A DNA stretch of 64,000 nucleotides from Streptomyces diastatochromogenes (GCA_026913215.1 JAPTYK010000001.1:6882001-6946000), one strand, 5' to 3'. Positions 19,699-29,033 are shown, counted from the stretch's first letter. The notes: a model not told the origin generated them from the letters alone. A program made the numbers and translations.

Positions 19699-20295
19699 AT
19701 GGCGTACGTGAACTCGCGGCAGGTGACCGGGCCGACGGCCGACCAGGAGCGGCTGATCCACCGAAGGGCGGTGCGGGGTGCGGTCGGCGGCGGGATCATC
19801 GGGATGCTGGCGCCGGCGGCCCTGACGTTCTCCTACTTCCCGAGCGGAGTGATCGAGCTGTTGTGGCGGTCCGGGTGGTCGTGGGCGCTGGGCGGGCTCG
19901 CCGTGCTGGCCTGTGGCGCCCTCGGCACCTGGTCCGGGGCGCGGCTCGGCCGTATCAACGGCGTACGCGAGGGGGCGCTCGAAGCGGGCGAGGCAGTGCT
20001 GAGCCTGTATTCCGTCCGTCCTCCCGTGGTGGACGGACGGCCGACCAAGCCGGCGGACGCCACCCGCTTCGAGCTGCGCGTGACCGATCGGAGCCTCCAG
20101 CTGTGGGACGGGCCCGACCAGCTCTGGAGACATCCCTGGTCCGAGCTCCGTCTGACGGAGGCCGACGACGGCCTGCTCCTCGTCCACCACGGGGACCGGG
20201 CGATCGCGGAGCTGCTGCTCGGCAGCGGTGAGGTGGTCGGCCCCTGGGACGCCCTGCTGCTCGGCGCTCAGCGGCTGCGCGCACGCCGCCGCTGA
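19699..20295 (+). CDS. hypothetical membrane protein, YcxB-like
   Basis: Intact 198-residue protein with two membrane helices (roughly residues 27-52 and 58-80) separated by a short loop, then a soluble C-terminal domain of about 110 residues (FELRVTDRSLQLWDG, PWSELRLTEADDGLLLVHH) resembling YcxB-type domains. Function unknown. The start at 19699 is preceded by GGGGGTGGG. Convergent with the VOC gene; no hairpin was seen between them. Confidence 0.65.
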   Translation: MAYVNSRQVTGPTADQERLIHRRAVRGAVGGGIIGMLAPAALTFSYFPSGVIELLWRSGWSWALGGLAVLACGALGTWSGARLGRINGVREGALEAGEAVLSLYSVRPPVVDGRPTKPADATRFELRVTDRSLQLWDGPDQLWRHPWSELRLTEADDGLLLVHHGDRAIAELLLGSGEVVGPWDALLLGAQRLRARRR

Positions 20296-20322
20296 GCGCG
20301 GTCGGCCCGCCCCTCGGTCGGC

Positions 20323-21096
20323 CTACCCCTCGGCAGGGGCTTCATCACCGCGAAGACCGCGCCGAAGGGGTCGGCGAGCCAGGCGATGCGGCCGACGTCG
20401 GGGATGTCGGCGGCGGGCAGGAGGACCGAGCCGCCGCTGCCCTGGGCGGTGCGGGAGGTGGAGTCGGGGTCGTCCACCATGAAGTAGGGGATCCAGGACG
20501 GTCTCATTCCTTCCTGGAGTTCGGCGACGCCGCCGAAGGAGGTGGCCTCCTGGTCGCCCTCGGCGGTGGAGATCACGCGGTAGGTGATGCCGGGGGCGTT
20601 CATCTCGGACCAGCGCCAGCCGAACAGGGTCCGGTAGAAGGGGAGGGTGGACTCCGGGTCGGGGACGTGGAGTTCGGTCCACAGGAGGGTGTTGGGGGCG
20701 GAGGTGCGCTCAGGCCCTTGACCTCGCCGGGCTGCCAGACGGCGAACCGGGCGCCGGCGGGGTCGGTGAGGGCGGCCATGTGGCCCGCGCCCATGACGTC
20801 GAAGGCCTCGACGCGGACGGTGCCGCCCGCCTGCTCGGCGGCGGCCTGGGTCGCGGCGGCGTCGGGGTCTGGAAGTACACGGTCCAGGCGCTGTGCGCGC
20901 CCTCCTCGGTGAGCGGGCCGAGGGCGGCGACCGTGGCGCCGTCCTGCTGGAAGAAGCCGTAGCCGCCGGTGTCGGGGCCCGCCGACCGGAACTCCCAGCC
21001 GAAGACCGCGCCGTAGAAGGCGGCCGCGGCGCCGGTGTCCGGGCTGCCGAGGTCGAGCCAGTCGGGTGAGCCGGTGGTGAACTGCGTACCGAGCAT
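20323..21096 (-). pseudogene. two-domain VOC (glyoxalase/bleomycin-resistance-like) protein, frameshifted
   Basis: Two tandem vicinal-oxygen-chelate modules, about 255 residues. ATG at 21096. Module one starts GSPDWLDLGSPDTGAAAAFY and contains FFQQDGATVAALGPL; module two starts TLLWTELHVPDPESTLPFY and ends PFGAVFAVMKP. Frame switches near 20870 and 20710. At the end, one missing G hides a TAG at 20323-20325; as printed the frame would run on to 20268 inside the convergent gene. Members bind metal and catalyse isomerisation, dioxygenation or drug sequestration; the role here is open. Confidence 0.75.
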
Positions 21097-21189
21097 GGGG
21101 TCCCGTCCTTGCGTCGTCCGTGGCCGAATGTGGTCACCATGGCCGATCCTCGCCCGAGGGTCCCCGGGCGCAGCCCGGGGCGTCGCGTT

Positions 21190-22248
21190 TCATCCGGCCG
21201 GCCGACGGGCCGCCGCCTCCTCCAGGTCCGCGAACAGGAGCTCGTTGCTGATCGCCACGCCCGCCCGGTAGCCCCGGCTCACCGCGTTGACGACCTGCTC
21301 CTGCGGTCCCGTCACGTTCCCGGCGGCCCAGACGCCGGGAACGCTCGTCCGGCCGGTCTCGTCGACCGCGACGAACTCCCCGAAGGGGGTCTCGCGCAGC
21401 CGGGCGCCCAGTTCCCGCAGCACGCCGTCCCGCGCCGCGAGCCGCCGCGCCCCGACGAAGACCACCGAGCGCGGCACGATCCGCCCGTCGGCGAGCCGGA
21501 CGCCGGTCAGCCGGTCGTCCTCGACGGCGAGCCCGGCGACCTCGCCGGTGACGACCTCGACCCCGGCCGCGTCGAGCAGCTCCGCGTCCCGGGGGGAGAG
21601 CCCGTCGGCCGTGTGCAGGAAGAGCGTCACGTCCTTCGACCAGCGCGAGACCATCAGCGCCTGGTGGGCGGGCATCGCCGGGTGGGCGATCACTCCGAAC
21701 GGCAGGTCGCGGACCTCCCAGCCGTGGCAGTACGGGCAGTGGATCACGTCCCGGCCCCAGCGCTCGGCGACCCCGTCGATCTCCGGCAGCTCGTCGACGA
21801 GTCCGGTCGCCACCACCAGCCGCCGCGCCCGCACGCGCGTGCCGTCCGCCAGGGAGACGAGGAAGCCGTCGCCGTCGGGTGCCGCGCCGGTGACCCGGTC
21901 CTTCCGCACGTCCACGTCGTACGCGGCGAGTTCGCGCCGGCCGGTCGCGAGGTAGTCGGCGGGGCTCATGCCGTCCCGGGAGAGGACCCCGTGCATGTGG
22001 GCGGCGGGGGCGTTGCGGGGCTCGCCCGCGTCGACGACCAGGGTCCGCAGCCGCGAGCGGCCCATGATCAGTGCCGCGCTGAGCCCGGCGGCGCCGCCGC
22101 CGACGACCACCGCGTCGTACCGCTCGGGAGTGTGCTGTGGGTGCGCGTTCACGCGCGCGTCCATGTGCGTGTCCACGTGCGTGTCCATGTGCGGGCTCGG
22201 CTGCGCGTTCGTCTCCGCGTTCGTGTGCGTGTTCGTGTGCGTATTCAT
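21190..22248 (-). CDS. NAD(P)/FAD-dependent oxidoreductase, thioredoxin-reductase-like
   Basis: Intact 352-residue flavoprotein. FAD-binding YDAVVVGGGAAGLSAALIM starts near residue 44; the redox pair CPYC lies in VIHCPYCHGWEVRD; a second dinucleotide fold and the VPGVWAAGNVTGPQEQV FAD signature follow. The first 43 residues are an extra Thr/His/Asn/Asp-rich tail encoded by short repeats. ATG at 22248 has no ribosome site; a leaderless message or an internal start near the FAD fold is possible. Divergent from an XRE-cupin regulator 67 bp away that probably controls it. Likely a disulfide or small-molecule reductase. Confidence 0.85.
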   Translation of the reverse strand: MNTHTNTHTNAETNAQPSPHMDTHVDTHMDARVNAHPQHTPERYDAVVVGGGAAGLSAALIMGRSRLRTLVVDAGEPRNAPAAHMHGVLSRDGMSPADYLATGRRELAAYDVDVRKDRVTGAAPDGDGFLVSLADGTRVRARRLVVATGLVDELPEIDGVAERWGRDVIHCPYCHGWEVRDLPFGVIAHPAMPAHQALMVSRWSKDVTLFLHTADGLSPRDAELLDAAGVEVVTGEVAGLAVEDDRLTGVRLADGRIVPRSVVFVGARRLAARDGVLRELGARLRETPFGEFVAVDETGRTSVPGVWAAGNVTGPQEQVVNAVSRGYRAGVAISNELLFADLEEAAARRPAG

Positions 22249-22250
22249 GG
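22130..22250 (-). repeat. 6/12-bp repeats encoding a Thr-His-Asn tail
   Basis: GTGCGTGTTCGTGTGCGT-type repeats, read on the minus strand, give alternating Thr-His, Thr-Asn and Asp-Thr-His residues at the N-terminus of the FAD oxidoreductase. The block ends two bases past the start codon, so expansion would lengthen only the tail. Confidence 0.55.
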
Positions 22251-22280
22251 GGAGAGGGTCATTCCGGTTGTGTTCGGTAC

Positions 22281-22306
22281 GCAAGGAAACTTGCCGTTTC
22301 TGCAAG
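22281..22306. promoter_or_regulatory. triple half-site operator between FAD oxidoreductase and XRE-cupin gene
   Basis: GCAAG (22281-22285), CTTGC (22290-22294) and GCAAG (22302-22306) alternate in orientation within 26 bp, forming two overlapping inverted repeats. They lie in the 67-bp gap between the two divergent starts, where an XRE regulator would be expected to repress both. Confidence 0.6.
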
Positions 22307-22315
22307 ACTGGCCGC

Positions 22316-22903
22316 ATGACCGAAGACGACCGCATCGACGCCGTCCTGACCGAGGTCGGCCCCCGCCTCCGCCGTGTCCGCCGCGACCGCGGGGTGACCC
22401 TGGCCGAGCTCTCCGCCGCCACCGGCATCTCCGTGAGCACCCTCTCCCGCCTGGAGTCCGGGCAGCGCAGGCCCAGCCTCGAACTGCTGCTTCCGCTCGC
22501 CCGCGCCCACCAGGTCCCGCTGGACGAGCTGGTCGGCGCCCCGCCGGTGGGCGACCCCCGGGTCAAGGCGAAGCCGATCGTGCGCAACGGCCGGACGATG
22601 TACCCGCTGACCCGGCAGCCCGGCGGGCTCCAGGCGTACAAGGTGATCCAGGAGAAGGCGCACGAGGCCCCGGAGCCCCGGGTGCACGAGGGGTACGAGT
22701 GGCTGTACGTGCTCTCCGGGAAGCTCCGGCTCGTCCTGGGGGAGCACGACGTCGTCCTGACGGCAGGGGAGGCCGCCGAGTTCGACACGCGCGTCCCGCA
22801 CTGGTTCGGGCCCGCCGGGGACGCGCCGGTGGAGTTCCTGAGCCTGTACGGGCCGCAGGGGGAGCGCATGCACGTGCGGGCGCGTCCCAAGAAGTCCGGC
22901 TGA
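22316..22903 (+). CDS. XRE-family transcriptional regulator with cupin domain
   Basis: Intact 195-residue regulator. Residues 12-70 are an XRE helix-turn-helix (RGVTLAELSAATGISVSTLSRLE begins at about residue 25; recognition helix SVSTLSRLESG). Residues 100-185 are a cupin barrel (PRVHEGYEWLYVLSGKLRLV, EAAEFDTRVPHWFG) that binds a small effector. ATG at 22316 chosen from the end of the operator region; no strong ribosome site. The divergent FAD oxidoreductase and the operator between them suggest it senses the substrate or product of that enzyme. Confidence 0.88.
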   Translation: MTEDDRIDAVLTEVGPRLRRVRRDRGVTLAELSAATGISVSTLSRLESGQRRPSLELLLPLARAHQVPLDELVGAPPVGDPRVKAKPIVRNGRTMYPLTRQPGGLQAYKVIQEKAHEAPEPRVHEGYEWLYVLSGKLRLVLGEHDVVLTAGEAAEFDTRVPHWFGPAGDAPVEFLSLYGPQGERMHVRARPKKSG

Positions 22904-22919
22904 CCCGTTCCCCGCAGGC

Positions 22920-22953
22920 AAGCGACCGCTTAGTATGCCACCGACCGCTCGGT
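22920..22953. promoter_or_regulatory. two short palindromes and a -10-like TAGTAT upstream of the acyl-CoA dehydrogenase operon
   Basis: AAGCG-AC-CGCTT (22920-22931) and ACCGA-CCGC-TCGGT (22940-22953) flank TTAGTAT, just ahead of the GGAGGAGG ribosome site. Placement over a promoter fits repression by a TetR-type fatty-acid or acyl-CoA sensor. No such regulator gene is adjacent. Confidence 0.5.
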
Positions 22954-22971
22954 ACGGAGGAGGCATTCCGG

Positions 22972-23935
22972 ATGCAGGCATGGCGTGTGCACGAGAACGG
23001 CGAACCGGGCGCGGTGATGCGCCGCGAGGAGGTGGAACCGCCCACCCCGGCGACGGTCAGGTCCTCCTCAGGGTCCGCGCCGCGAACGTCAACTTCCCCG
23101 ACGCGCTGCTCTGCCGCGGCCACTACCAGGTGCGGCCCCGCTGCCCTTCACCCCCGGCGTCGAGGTCTGCGCCGAGACCGAGGACGGGCGCCGGGTCGTC
23201 ACCACCGTGGCCCTCCCGCACGGCGGCTTCGCCGAGTACGCCCTCGCCGACGCCGCCGGGCTGCTGCCCGCCCCGAGGCGCTCGACGACGCCGAGGCCGC
23301 CGCGCTGCACATCGGCTACCAGACCGGCTGGTTCGGCCTGCACCGCCGCGCCGCCCTGAAGGAGGGCGAGACCCTCCTCGTGCACGCGGCGGCCGGTGGC
23401 GTCGGCAGCGCCGCCGTGCAGCTCGGCAAGGCGGCGGCGCCACCGTCATCGGCGTCGTCGGCGGCCCGGAGAAGGCCGCCGTCGCCCGCGCCCTCGGCTG
23501 CGACCTGGTGGTCGACCGCCGCTCCGAGGACGTCGTCGCCGCCGTCAAGGCCGCGACCGGCGGCCGGGGCGCGGACGTGATCTACGACCCCGTCGGCGGC
23601 GAGGCCTACCAGCAGTCCGCCAAGTGCGTCGCCTTCGAGGGCCGGATCGTGATCGTCGGCTTCGCGAGCGGCACCGTCCCCGCCCCCGCCCTCAACCACG
23701 CCCTGGTGAAGAACTACTCGGTCCTCGGCCTCCACTGGGGCCTGTACGCGGCGAAGGACCCGGCCTCGATCGGCCGCTGCCACGAGACCCTGACCGCCTA
23801 CGCGGCCAAGGGCCTCATCAAGCCCCTGATCGGCGAGCGCGTCCCTTCGCCGGCGCGGCCGACGCCGTCCAGCGCGTCGCCGACGGCACCACCACCGGCC
23901 GCCTGGTCGTCCTCCCGGAAGGGGCCCGCGCATGA
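22972..23935 (+). pseudogene. NADPH:quinone oxidoreductase (zinc-independent MDR family), frameshifted
   Basis: Medium-chain reductase of about 320 residues, first gene of a three-gene operon. ATG at 22972 follows GGAGGAGG. RAANVNFPDALLCRG, HIGYQTGWFGLHRRA and the nucleotide-binding VHAAAGGVGSAAVQLGKAA are quinone-reductase hallmarks, and no zinc ligands are seen. Frame switches near 23055, 23145, 23275, 23440 and 23845. Ends in an ATGA overlap with the acyl-CoA dehydrogenase gene. Probably reduces an enone or quinone, or the enoyl product of the adjoining dehydrogenases. Confidence 0.82.
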
Positions 23936-25112
23936 CCGACGCCGAGGAACTCCGCTCCCGCACCCGGAAGCTGCTGGCCGAGCACCCGCCCGCCACGACC
24001 GGCCGCACCGACTTCCTGAAGGCCCGCTTCGACGCCGGACTCGCCTGGGTGCACTACCCCGTGGGCCTCGGCGGACTCGACGCGCCCCGCGCCCTCCAGG
24101 CCGTCGTCGACGCCGAACTCGCCGCCGCGGGCGCCCCGACAACGACCCGCGCCGGATCGGCATCGGCCTCGGCATGGCCGCCCCCACCCTCCTCGCGTAC
24201 GGCTCCGAGGACGTCAAGTCCCGCTTCCTGCGGCCCCTGTGGGTCGGCGAGGAGGTCTGGTGCCAGCTCTTCAGCGAGCCCGGCGCCGGCTCCGACCTCG
24301 CCGCGCTCGGCACCCGTGCCGTACGGGACGGGGACAGCTGGGTGATCGACGGACAGAAGGTGTGGACCTCCAGCGCCCACCTCGCCCGCTGGGCCATCCT
24401 CATCGCCCGCACCGACCCGGACGCGCCGAAGCACCGGGGCATCACCTACTTCGTCTGCGACATGACCGACCCCGGCGTGGAGGTCAGGCCGCTGCGCCAG
24501 ATCACCGGCGAGGCCGAGTTCAACGAGGTCTTCCTCACCGGCGTCCGCATCCCCGACGCCCACCGCCTCGGCGAGGTCGGCGACGGCTGGCGGGTCGCCC
24601 AGACCACCCTCATGAACGAGCGGGTCTCCATCGGCGGCGCCCGCGTCCCCCGCGAGGGCGGCATGATCGGCAAGCTCGCCGCGACCTGGCGTGAGCGCCC
24701 CGAGCTGCGCACCCACGAGCTGCACCGGCGCCTCCTCGACCTCTGGGTCGAGGCCGAGGTCGCCCGGCTCACCGGCGAACGCCTCCGCCAGCAGCTCGTC
24801 GCCGGCCAGCCCGGCCCCGAGGGCAGCGCCATGAAGCTCGGCTTCGCCCGGCTCAACCAGGCCATCAGCGGCCTGGAGGTCGAACTCCTCGGCGACGAGG
24901 GCCTGCTGTACGGGGAGTGGGAGATGCGGCGCCCCGAGCTCGTCGACTTCACCGGCCGCGACGCCGGCTACCGCTACCTCCGCTCCAAGGGCAACTCGAT
25001 CGAGGGCGGGACCAGCGAGGTGCTCCTGAACATCGTCGCCGAGCGGGTCCTCGGCCTGCCCCCGGAGCCCCGCAACGACAAGGACGTCGCCTGGAAGGAC
25101 CTCGCCCGATGA
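23932..25112 (+). pseudogene. acyl-CoA dehydrogenase (large FadE-type), one frameshift
   Basis: Flavin acyl-CoA dehydrogenase of about 393 residues. ATG at 23932 overlaps the preceding stop. WCQLFSEPGAGSDLAALGTRA and DGQKVWTSSAHLARWAI are the family's FAD/substrate blocks; the C-terminal SKGNSIEGGTSEVLLNIVAE closes the fold, and LAREHR-like charged helices precede it. One frame switch near 24135 (AGAP to DNDPRRIGIG). It introduces the alpha-beta double bond in an acyl-CoA. Ends in ATGA overlap with a second, divergent dehydrogenase; such pairs often form heteromers, as in sterol side-chain degradation. Confidence 0.85.
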
Positions 25113-26343
25113 CAGCGCAGACCGATCTCCTCTACTCCGAGACCGAGGACGACCTGCGGGCGGCGGTCCGCGCCCTGCTCGCCGACCGGGCCGGCCATCG
25201 GGTGCTGCTCGACCGGATCGAGACGGACGCCCCGTACGTCCCCGGCCTCTGGAAGTCCCTCGCGGGCGACATCGGCGCCGCCGGCCTCCTCGTCCCCGAG
25301 AAGCTCGGCGGCCAGGGCGCGAGCCACCGCGAGGCCGCCGTGGTCCTGGAGGAGCTGGGCCGCGCGGTGACCCCGCTGCCGTACCTCACGAGCGCGGTGG
25401 TGGCCACGGAGACGCTGCTCGGCCTGGCGGGGAGGGCGGCGGCCCGGCCGTCGAGCTCCTGGCGGAGCTCGCGGGCGGCCGGACGGTCGCGGTGCTCGCC
25501 GTACCCCTGTCGACCGCACCGGACGCGGAGGTGTTCCCGCACGGAGCGCCAGGTGTGGAGCCATCGCCGTCCGGAGCGCAGGAGGCGGGACCGTCCCCGT
25601 CCGGAGCGCAGGACGCGCAACCGTCCCCGTCCGGAGCGCAGGACGCGGAGCCGTCCCCGTCCGCCGCGTCCGAGGCCGGGTCGCCGTCCGCCCCGCCGTC
25701 GCGGGCGTCGCCGACGCCGTCGCGGCCGACGTCCTCCTCGTCCCGCGCGCCGACGGCCTGTACGCCGTGCCCGCCGCGGAGGCGGCCGTCGAGCCGCTGA
25801 CCCCGCTCGACCTCACCCGCCCGCTCGCCCGCGTCACCCCCTCGCCCGGCAGCGGCACCCGGCTCGCCGGGGCGACGCGTCCCGCGCGGCCGTGCGGCGC
25901 GGGACGCTCGCCGGGGTGGGACTGCTGGCCTCCGAGCAGCTCGGCCTCGCCGAGTGGTGCCTGGAGGAGACCGTCCGGTACACCCGGGAGCGGCACCAGT
26001 TCAACCGGCCCGTCGGCTCCTTCCAGGCCCTGAAGCACCGCATGGCCCAGCTCTGGCTGGACGTCGTGGGGCCAGGGCGGCGGCCCGCGCGGCCGCCGAC
26101 GCCCTCGCCACCGGCAGCCCGGACGCGCCGCTCACCGTGGCGGTCGCCCAGGTCCACTGCTCCAAGGTCGCGGTCCGCGCCGCCGAGGAGTGCGTGCAGC
26201 TGCACGGCGGGATCGGGATGACCTGGGAGCACCCGGCGCACCTGGCGCTGAAGCGGGCCAAGTCCGGCCGGATCGCGCTGGGTTCGGCGGGCCGGCACCA
26301 GGACGCGATCGCCGCCTTGGTGGGCCTGCCCGCACCCGGGTAG
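25109..26343 (+). pseudogene. second acyl-CoA dehydrogenase subunit, frameshifted, with coding minisatellite
   Basis: Partner-type acyl-CoA dehydrogenase. ATG at 25109 overlaps the previous stop. GDIGAAGLLVPEKLGGQGAS and AVVLEELGRAVTPLPYL mark the N-terminal domain; ETVRYTRERHQFNRPVGSFQ and the CVQLHGGIGMTWEHP C-terminal block follow. Between them lies a 30-bp repeat that encodes a ten-residue Pro/Ser/Gly/Ala unit in a normally variable surface region. Frame switches near 25430, 25680, 25865 and 26070. Likely works with the gene upstream as a heteromeric enzyme. Confidence 0.82.
25561..25680 (+). repeat. 30-bp in-frame repeat encoding PSPSGAQDAE units
   Basis: Four contiguous 30-bp units at 25561, 25591, 25621 and 25651 (the last diverged) encode PSPSGAQEAG, PSPSGAQDAQ, PSPSGAQDAE and a degenerate copy. 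The unit length keeps the reading frame. The insert has no counterpart in the usual acyl-CoA dehydrogenase fold. Confidence 0.85.
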
Positions 26344-26380
26344 GGACCCCGTGTGCCCGCACCCTTTACCTGCTGTTTAA

Positions 26381-26397
26381 TTGCAAGCTGTTCGCAA
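26381..26397. promoter_or_regulatory. Nur-box-like site (TTGCAA-N5-TCGCAA) upstream of nikA-like gene
   Basis: TTGCAA, five bases, then TCGCAA lies 31 bp before the nikA-like start, in an A/T-rich patch. As I recall it, the Streptomyces coelicolor Nur box is tTGCaa-N5-ttGCaa, and Nur, a nickel-responsive Fur homologue, represses nikABCDE there. The match is all but one base of the two arms. Confidence 0.65.
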
Positions 26398-26428
26398 TAA
26401 CAGTTGATCTTCAAAGGGTGTGGGCACG

Positions 26429-28045
26429 ATGACCGCCCGATCCATCCGCAGAGCGGCGGCCGCGATCCTCACGGGGGCGCTCGCCCTCGCCACCGCGGCC
26501 TGCGCGAACCCCGGCTCCACCGCCGGCGGCTCCGGCGGACCCAAGGATTCCGTGGTCGTCGGCGTCGCCTACGAGCCCGAGACCCTCAGCCCCCTCCTCG
26601 GCTACGGCAAGGACGGCAACTCCAAGATCTTCGACGGGCTCCTCGCCTTCGACGCCGACATGAGGCTGCGCCCCGCCCTCGCCGTGGCGCTGCCCCGCAT
26701 CGGCGACGGCGGCCTCACCTACACGTACGCCCTCCGCGAGGGCGTCACCTTCAGCGACGGCGTCCCCTTCACCGCCAAGGACGTCGTTCACACGTACCGG
26801 ACGATCCTCGACCCGAGGACGAACAACCCCTCCCGCACCGAGCTCGACGCCCTCAGGAGCGTCGAGGCGGTCGGCGACCACACCGTCGTCTTCCGGCTCA
26901 AGTACCCCTACGCGCCCTTCGCCGAGCGCACCGTCCAGGCCATCGCCCCCGAGCACATCACCGCGAAGCAGGACGTCAACACCGGCGCGTTCACCAGCAG
27001 GCCCATCGGCACCGGCCCGTACGTCCTCACCGGCTGGTCCCGGGGCGAGAAGCTCAGCTTCGCGGCCAACCCCCGCTACTGGAACGGCGCGCCCGCGGTG
27101 AAGAAGCTCACCATGGCGATCATCAAGGACGACGACGTCCGCGCCACCCGCCTGCGCGCCGGCGACCTCGACGGAGCGATCCTCCCGCCGAACCTCGCCG
27201 CCGGCTTCAAGGGCGACAGGACGAAGAAGACCTGGACCGCGAAGACCTTCGACTACCGCACGGTCACCCTCCCCACCCACCACCCGGTCGCGGGCGACAC
27301 CGCCGTCCGCCGCGCGCTCGACCTCGCCGTCGACCGGCAGGCCATGGTCGACAAGATCCTCGAAGGCGCGGGAAAGCCCGCCTACGGGCCCGTCCCCACC
27401 GACAGCCCCTGGTTCGCGCGGGGCACCGAACGCCGCCACGACCCCGCCGCCGCCCGGAAGATCCTCGACGAGGCCGGCTGGAAGCCCGGACCCGACGGCG
27501 TCCGCGTGAAGAACGGCGTCCGCGCCGCCTTCCCCCTCTGGTACCTCTCCGGCGACAAGCTCCGCCAGGACCACGCCCTCGCCTACGCCTCCGACGCCAA
27601 GAAGGCCGGCATCGCCCTCACCACCCAGGCCGGGACCTGGGAGGTCATCGAGCCCCGCATGAAGACGGACGCCGTCCTCGCGGGCGGCGGCTCGCCCGGC
27701 GACCCCGACTTCGACCAGTACCTCCTCCTGAAGTCCACCCTCGCCGGCGACGGCTTCAACAACATGGCCCAGTACGCCAACGAGACCGTCGACCGCGCCC
27801 TGGAGGACGGCCGCCGGACGAACGACCTCGCGAAGCGGCGGGCCGCGTACGACACCGTCCAGCGCGAACTGGCCAAGGACCCCGGCTACACCTTCCTCAC
27901 CCACATCGACCACCTCTACGTCGTCAACGACGGCTGGGACGGCCTGTCCACCCAGACCGAGCCGCACGACCACGGCCTCGCCTCCGGCCCCTGGTGGAAC
28001 GTCGAGACCTGGAAGCCGAAGGCCCCGGGAGCGCCGCAGAAGTGA
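26429..28045 (+). CDS. nikA: nickel/peptide ABC transporter substrate-binding lipoprotein
   Basis: Intact 538-residue extracellular binding protein (SBP family 5). ATG at 26429 follows AAAGGG; GTG at 26420 is a less likely start. The signal ends in a lipobox, LATAAC, so the cysteine is lipid-anchored after export. Family blocks include VGVAYEPETLSPL, FSDGVPFTAKDVVHTY and PIGTGPYVLTGWSRGE. First of five genes with binding protein, two permeases and two ATPases, the nikABCDE order, behind a Nur-like box. Nickel is inferred from that box; peptide or another metal chelate is possible. Confidence 0.85.
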   Translation: MTARSIRRAAAAILTGALALATAACANPGSTAGGSGGPKDSVVVGVAYEPETLSPLLGYGKDGNSKIFDGLLAFDADMRLRPALAVALPRIGDGGLTYTYALREGVTFSDGVPFTAKDVVHTYRTILDPRTNNPSRTELDALRSVEAVGDHTVVFRLKYPYAPFAERTVQAIAPEHITAKQDVNTGAFTSRPIGTGPYVLTGWSRGEKLSFAANPRYWNGAPAVKKLTMAIIKDDDVRATRLRAGDLDGAILPPNLAAGFKGDRTKKTWTAKTFDYRTVTLPTHHPVAGDTAVRRALDLAVDRQAMVDKILEGAGKPAYGPVPTDSPWFARGTERRHDPAAARKILDEAGWKPGPDGVRVKNGVRAAFPLWYLSGDKLRQDHALAYASDAKKAGIALTTQAGTWEVIEPRMKTDAVLAGGGSPGDPDFDQYLLLKSTLAGDGFNNMAQYANETVDRALEDGRRTNDLAKRRAAYDTVQRELAKDPGYTFLTHIDHLYVVNDGWDGLSTQTEPHDHGLASGPWWNVETWKPKAPGAPQK

Positions 28046-29033
28046 GCCGCCGCCTCCCCTGGGGGGCCATGGCCCGGATGACGGGACGGCGGACCCTCGC
28101 CGCCGTCCCCGTCCTCCTCGGCGTCACCCTCGCCGTGTTCGCCGTCGCCGAAGCCTCCCCCTTCGACCCCGTCAAGGCCTACGCCGGCACCGCCGGACTC
28201 ACCGCCTCGCAGGAGAACCTCGACCAGCTCCGCGCCAACCTCGGCGCCGACCTGCCCCTCCTCACCCGCTGGTGGGAGTGGCTCGCCTCGGCCCTCACCG
28301 GCGACCTCGGCGACTCCGCCGTCATGCGCCGCCCCGTCGCCGAGGTCATCGGCGAACGCCTCGGCTGGTCCTCCTCCTCGCCGCCACCGCCTTCGCCGTC
28401 GCCCTCCTCCTCGGCACCCTCCTCGGCGTCCTCGCCGGACGCCGCCGCGGCGGCCTCCTCGACCGGGCCGTCAGCTCCGCCGCGTACACCCTGGAAGCCG
28501 CCCCCGCCTTCTGGCTCGGCCTCCTCGCCATCTGGTTCTTCGCCCTGAAGCTCGGCGCCCTGCCCGCCGGCGGACTCACCGACACCGCCGACGACACCGT
28601 CACCGCCGGCCAGGTCGCCCGCCACCTCGTCCTGCCCGCGCTCGTCCTCGGCCTCTCCCAGCTGCCCTGGTTCTTCCTCTACGTCCGCCAGGGCGTCGGC
28701 GACGCCCTCGACGAGGACCCGGTGCGCGGCGCCCGCGCCCGCGGCCTGCGCGAACGGACCGTCCTCACCGGCCACGCCCTCCGCTCCGGAATGCTCCCCA
28801 TGCTCACCCTCGTCGGCTCCCGCGTCCCCGAACTCATCACCGGCGCCCTGCTCGTGGAGACCGTCTTCAGCTGGCCCGGCATCGCCGCCGCCACCGTCAC
28901 GGCCGCCACCTCCGTCGACTTCCCGCTGCTCGCCGCGCTCACCGTCCTCGCCACCGCCGCCGTCCTCCTCGGCAACCTCCTCTCCGACCTGCTGTACGGG
29001 CTCGCCGACCCCAGGGTGGGCTTCGATGGCTGA
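28042..29033 (+). pseudogene. nikB: nickel/peptide ABC transporter permease, one frameshift
   Basis: DppB/NikB-type permease, about 330 residues, six membrane helices. GTG at 28042 overlaps the nikA stop (GTGA). The first helix is followed by a long periplasmic loop (SPFDPVKAYAGTAGLT), and the EAA-type loop is RGARARGLRERTVLTGHALR. One frame switch near 28370, where LGWS should continue LLLAATAFAVALLLG. Overlaps nikC by 8 bases. Forms the channel with NikC. Confidence 0.8.

Noticed and set aside
20268..20322. C-terminal extension of the VOC protein into the convergent gene
   Set aside because: Adding one G gives a TAG at 20323 immediately after the conserved end of the fold; the tail is arginine-rich antisense sequence.
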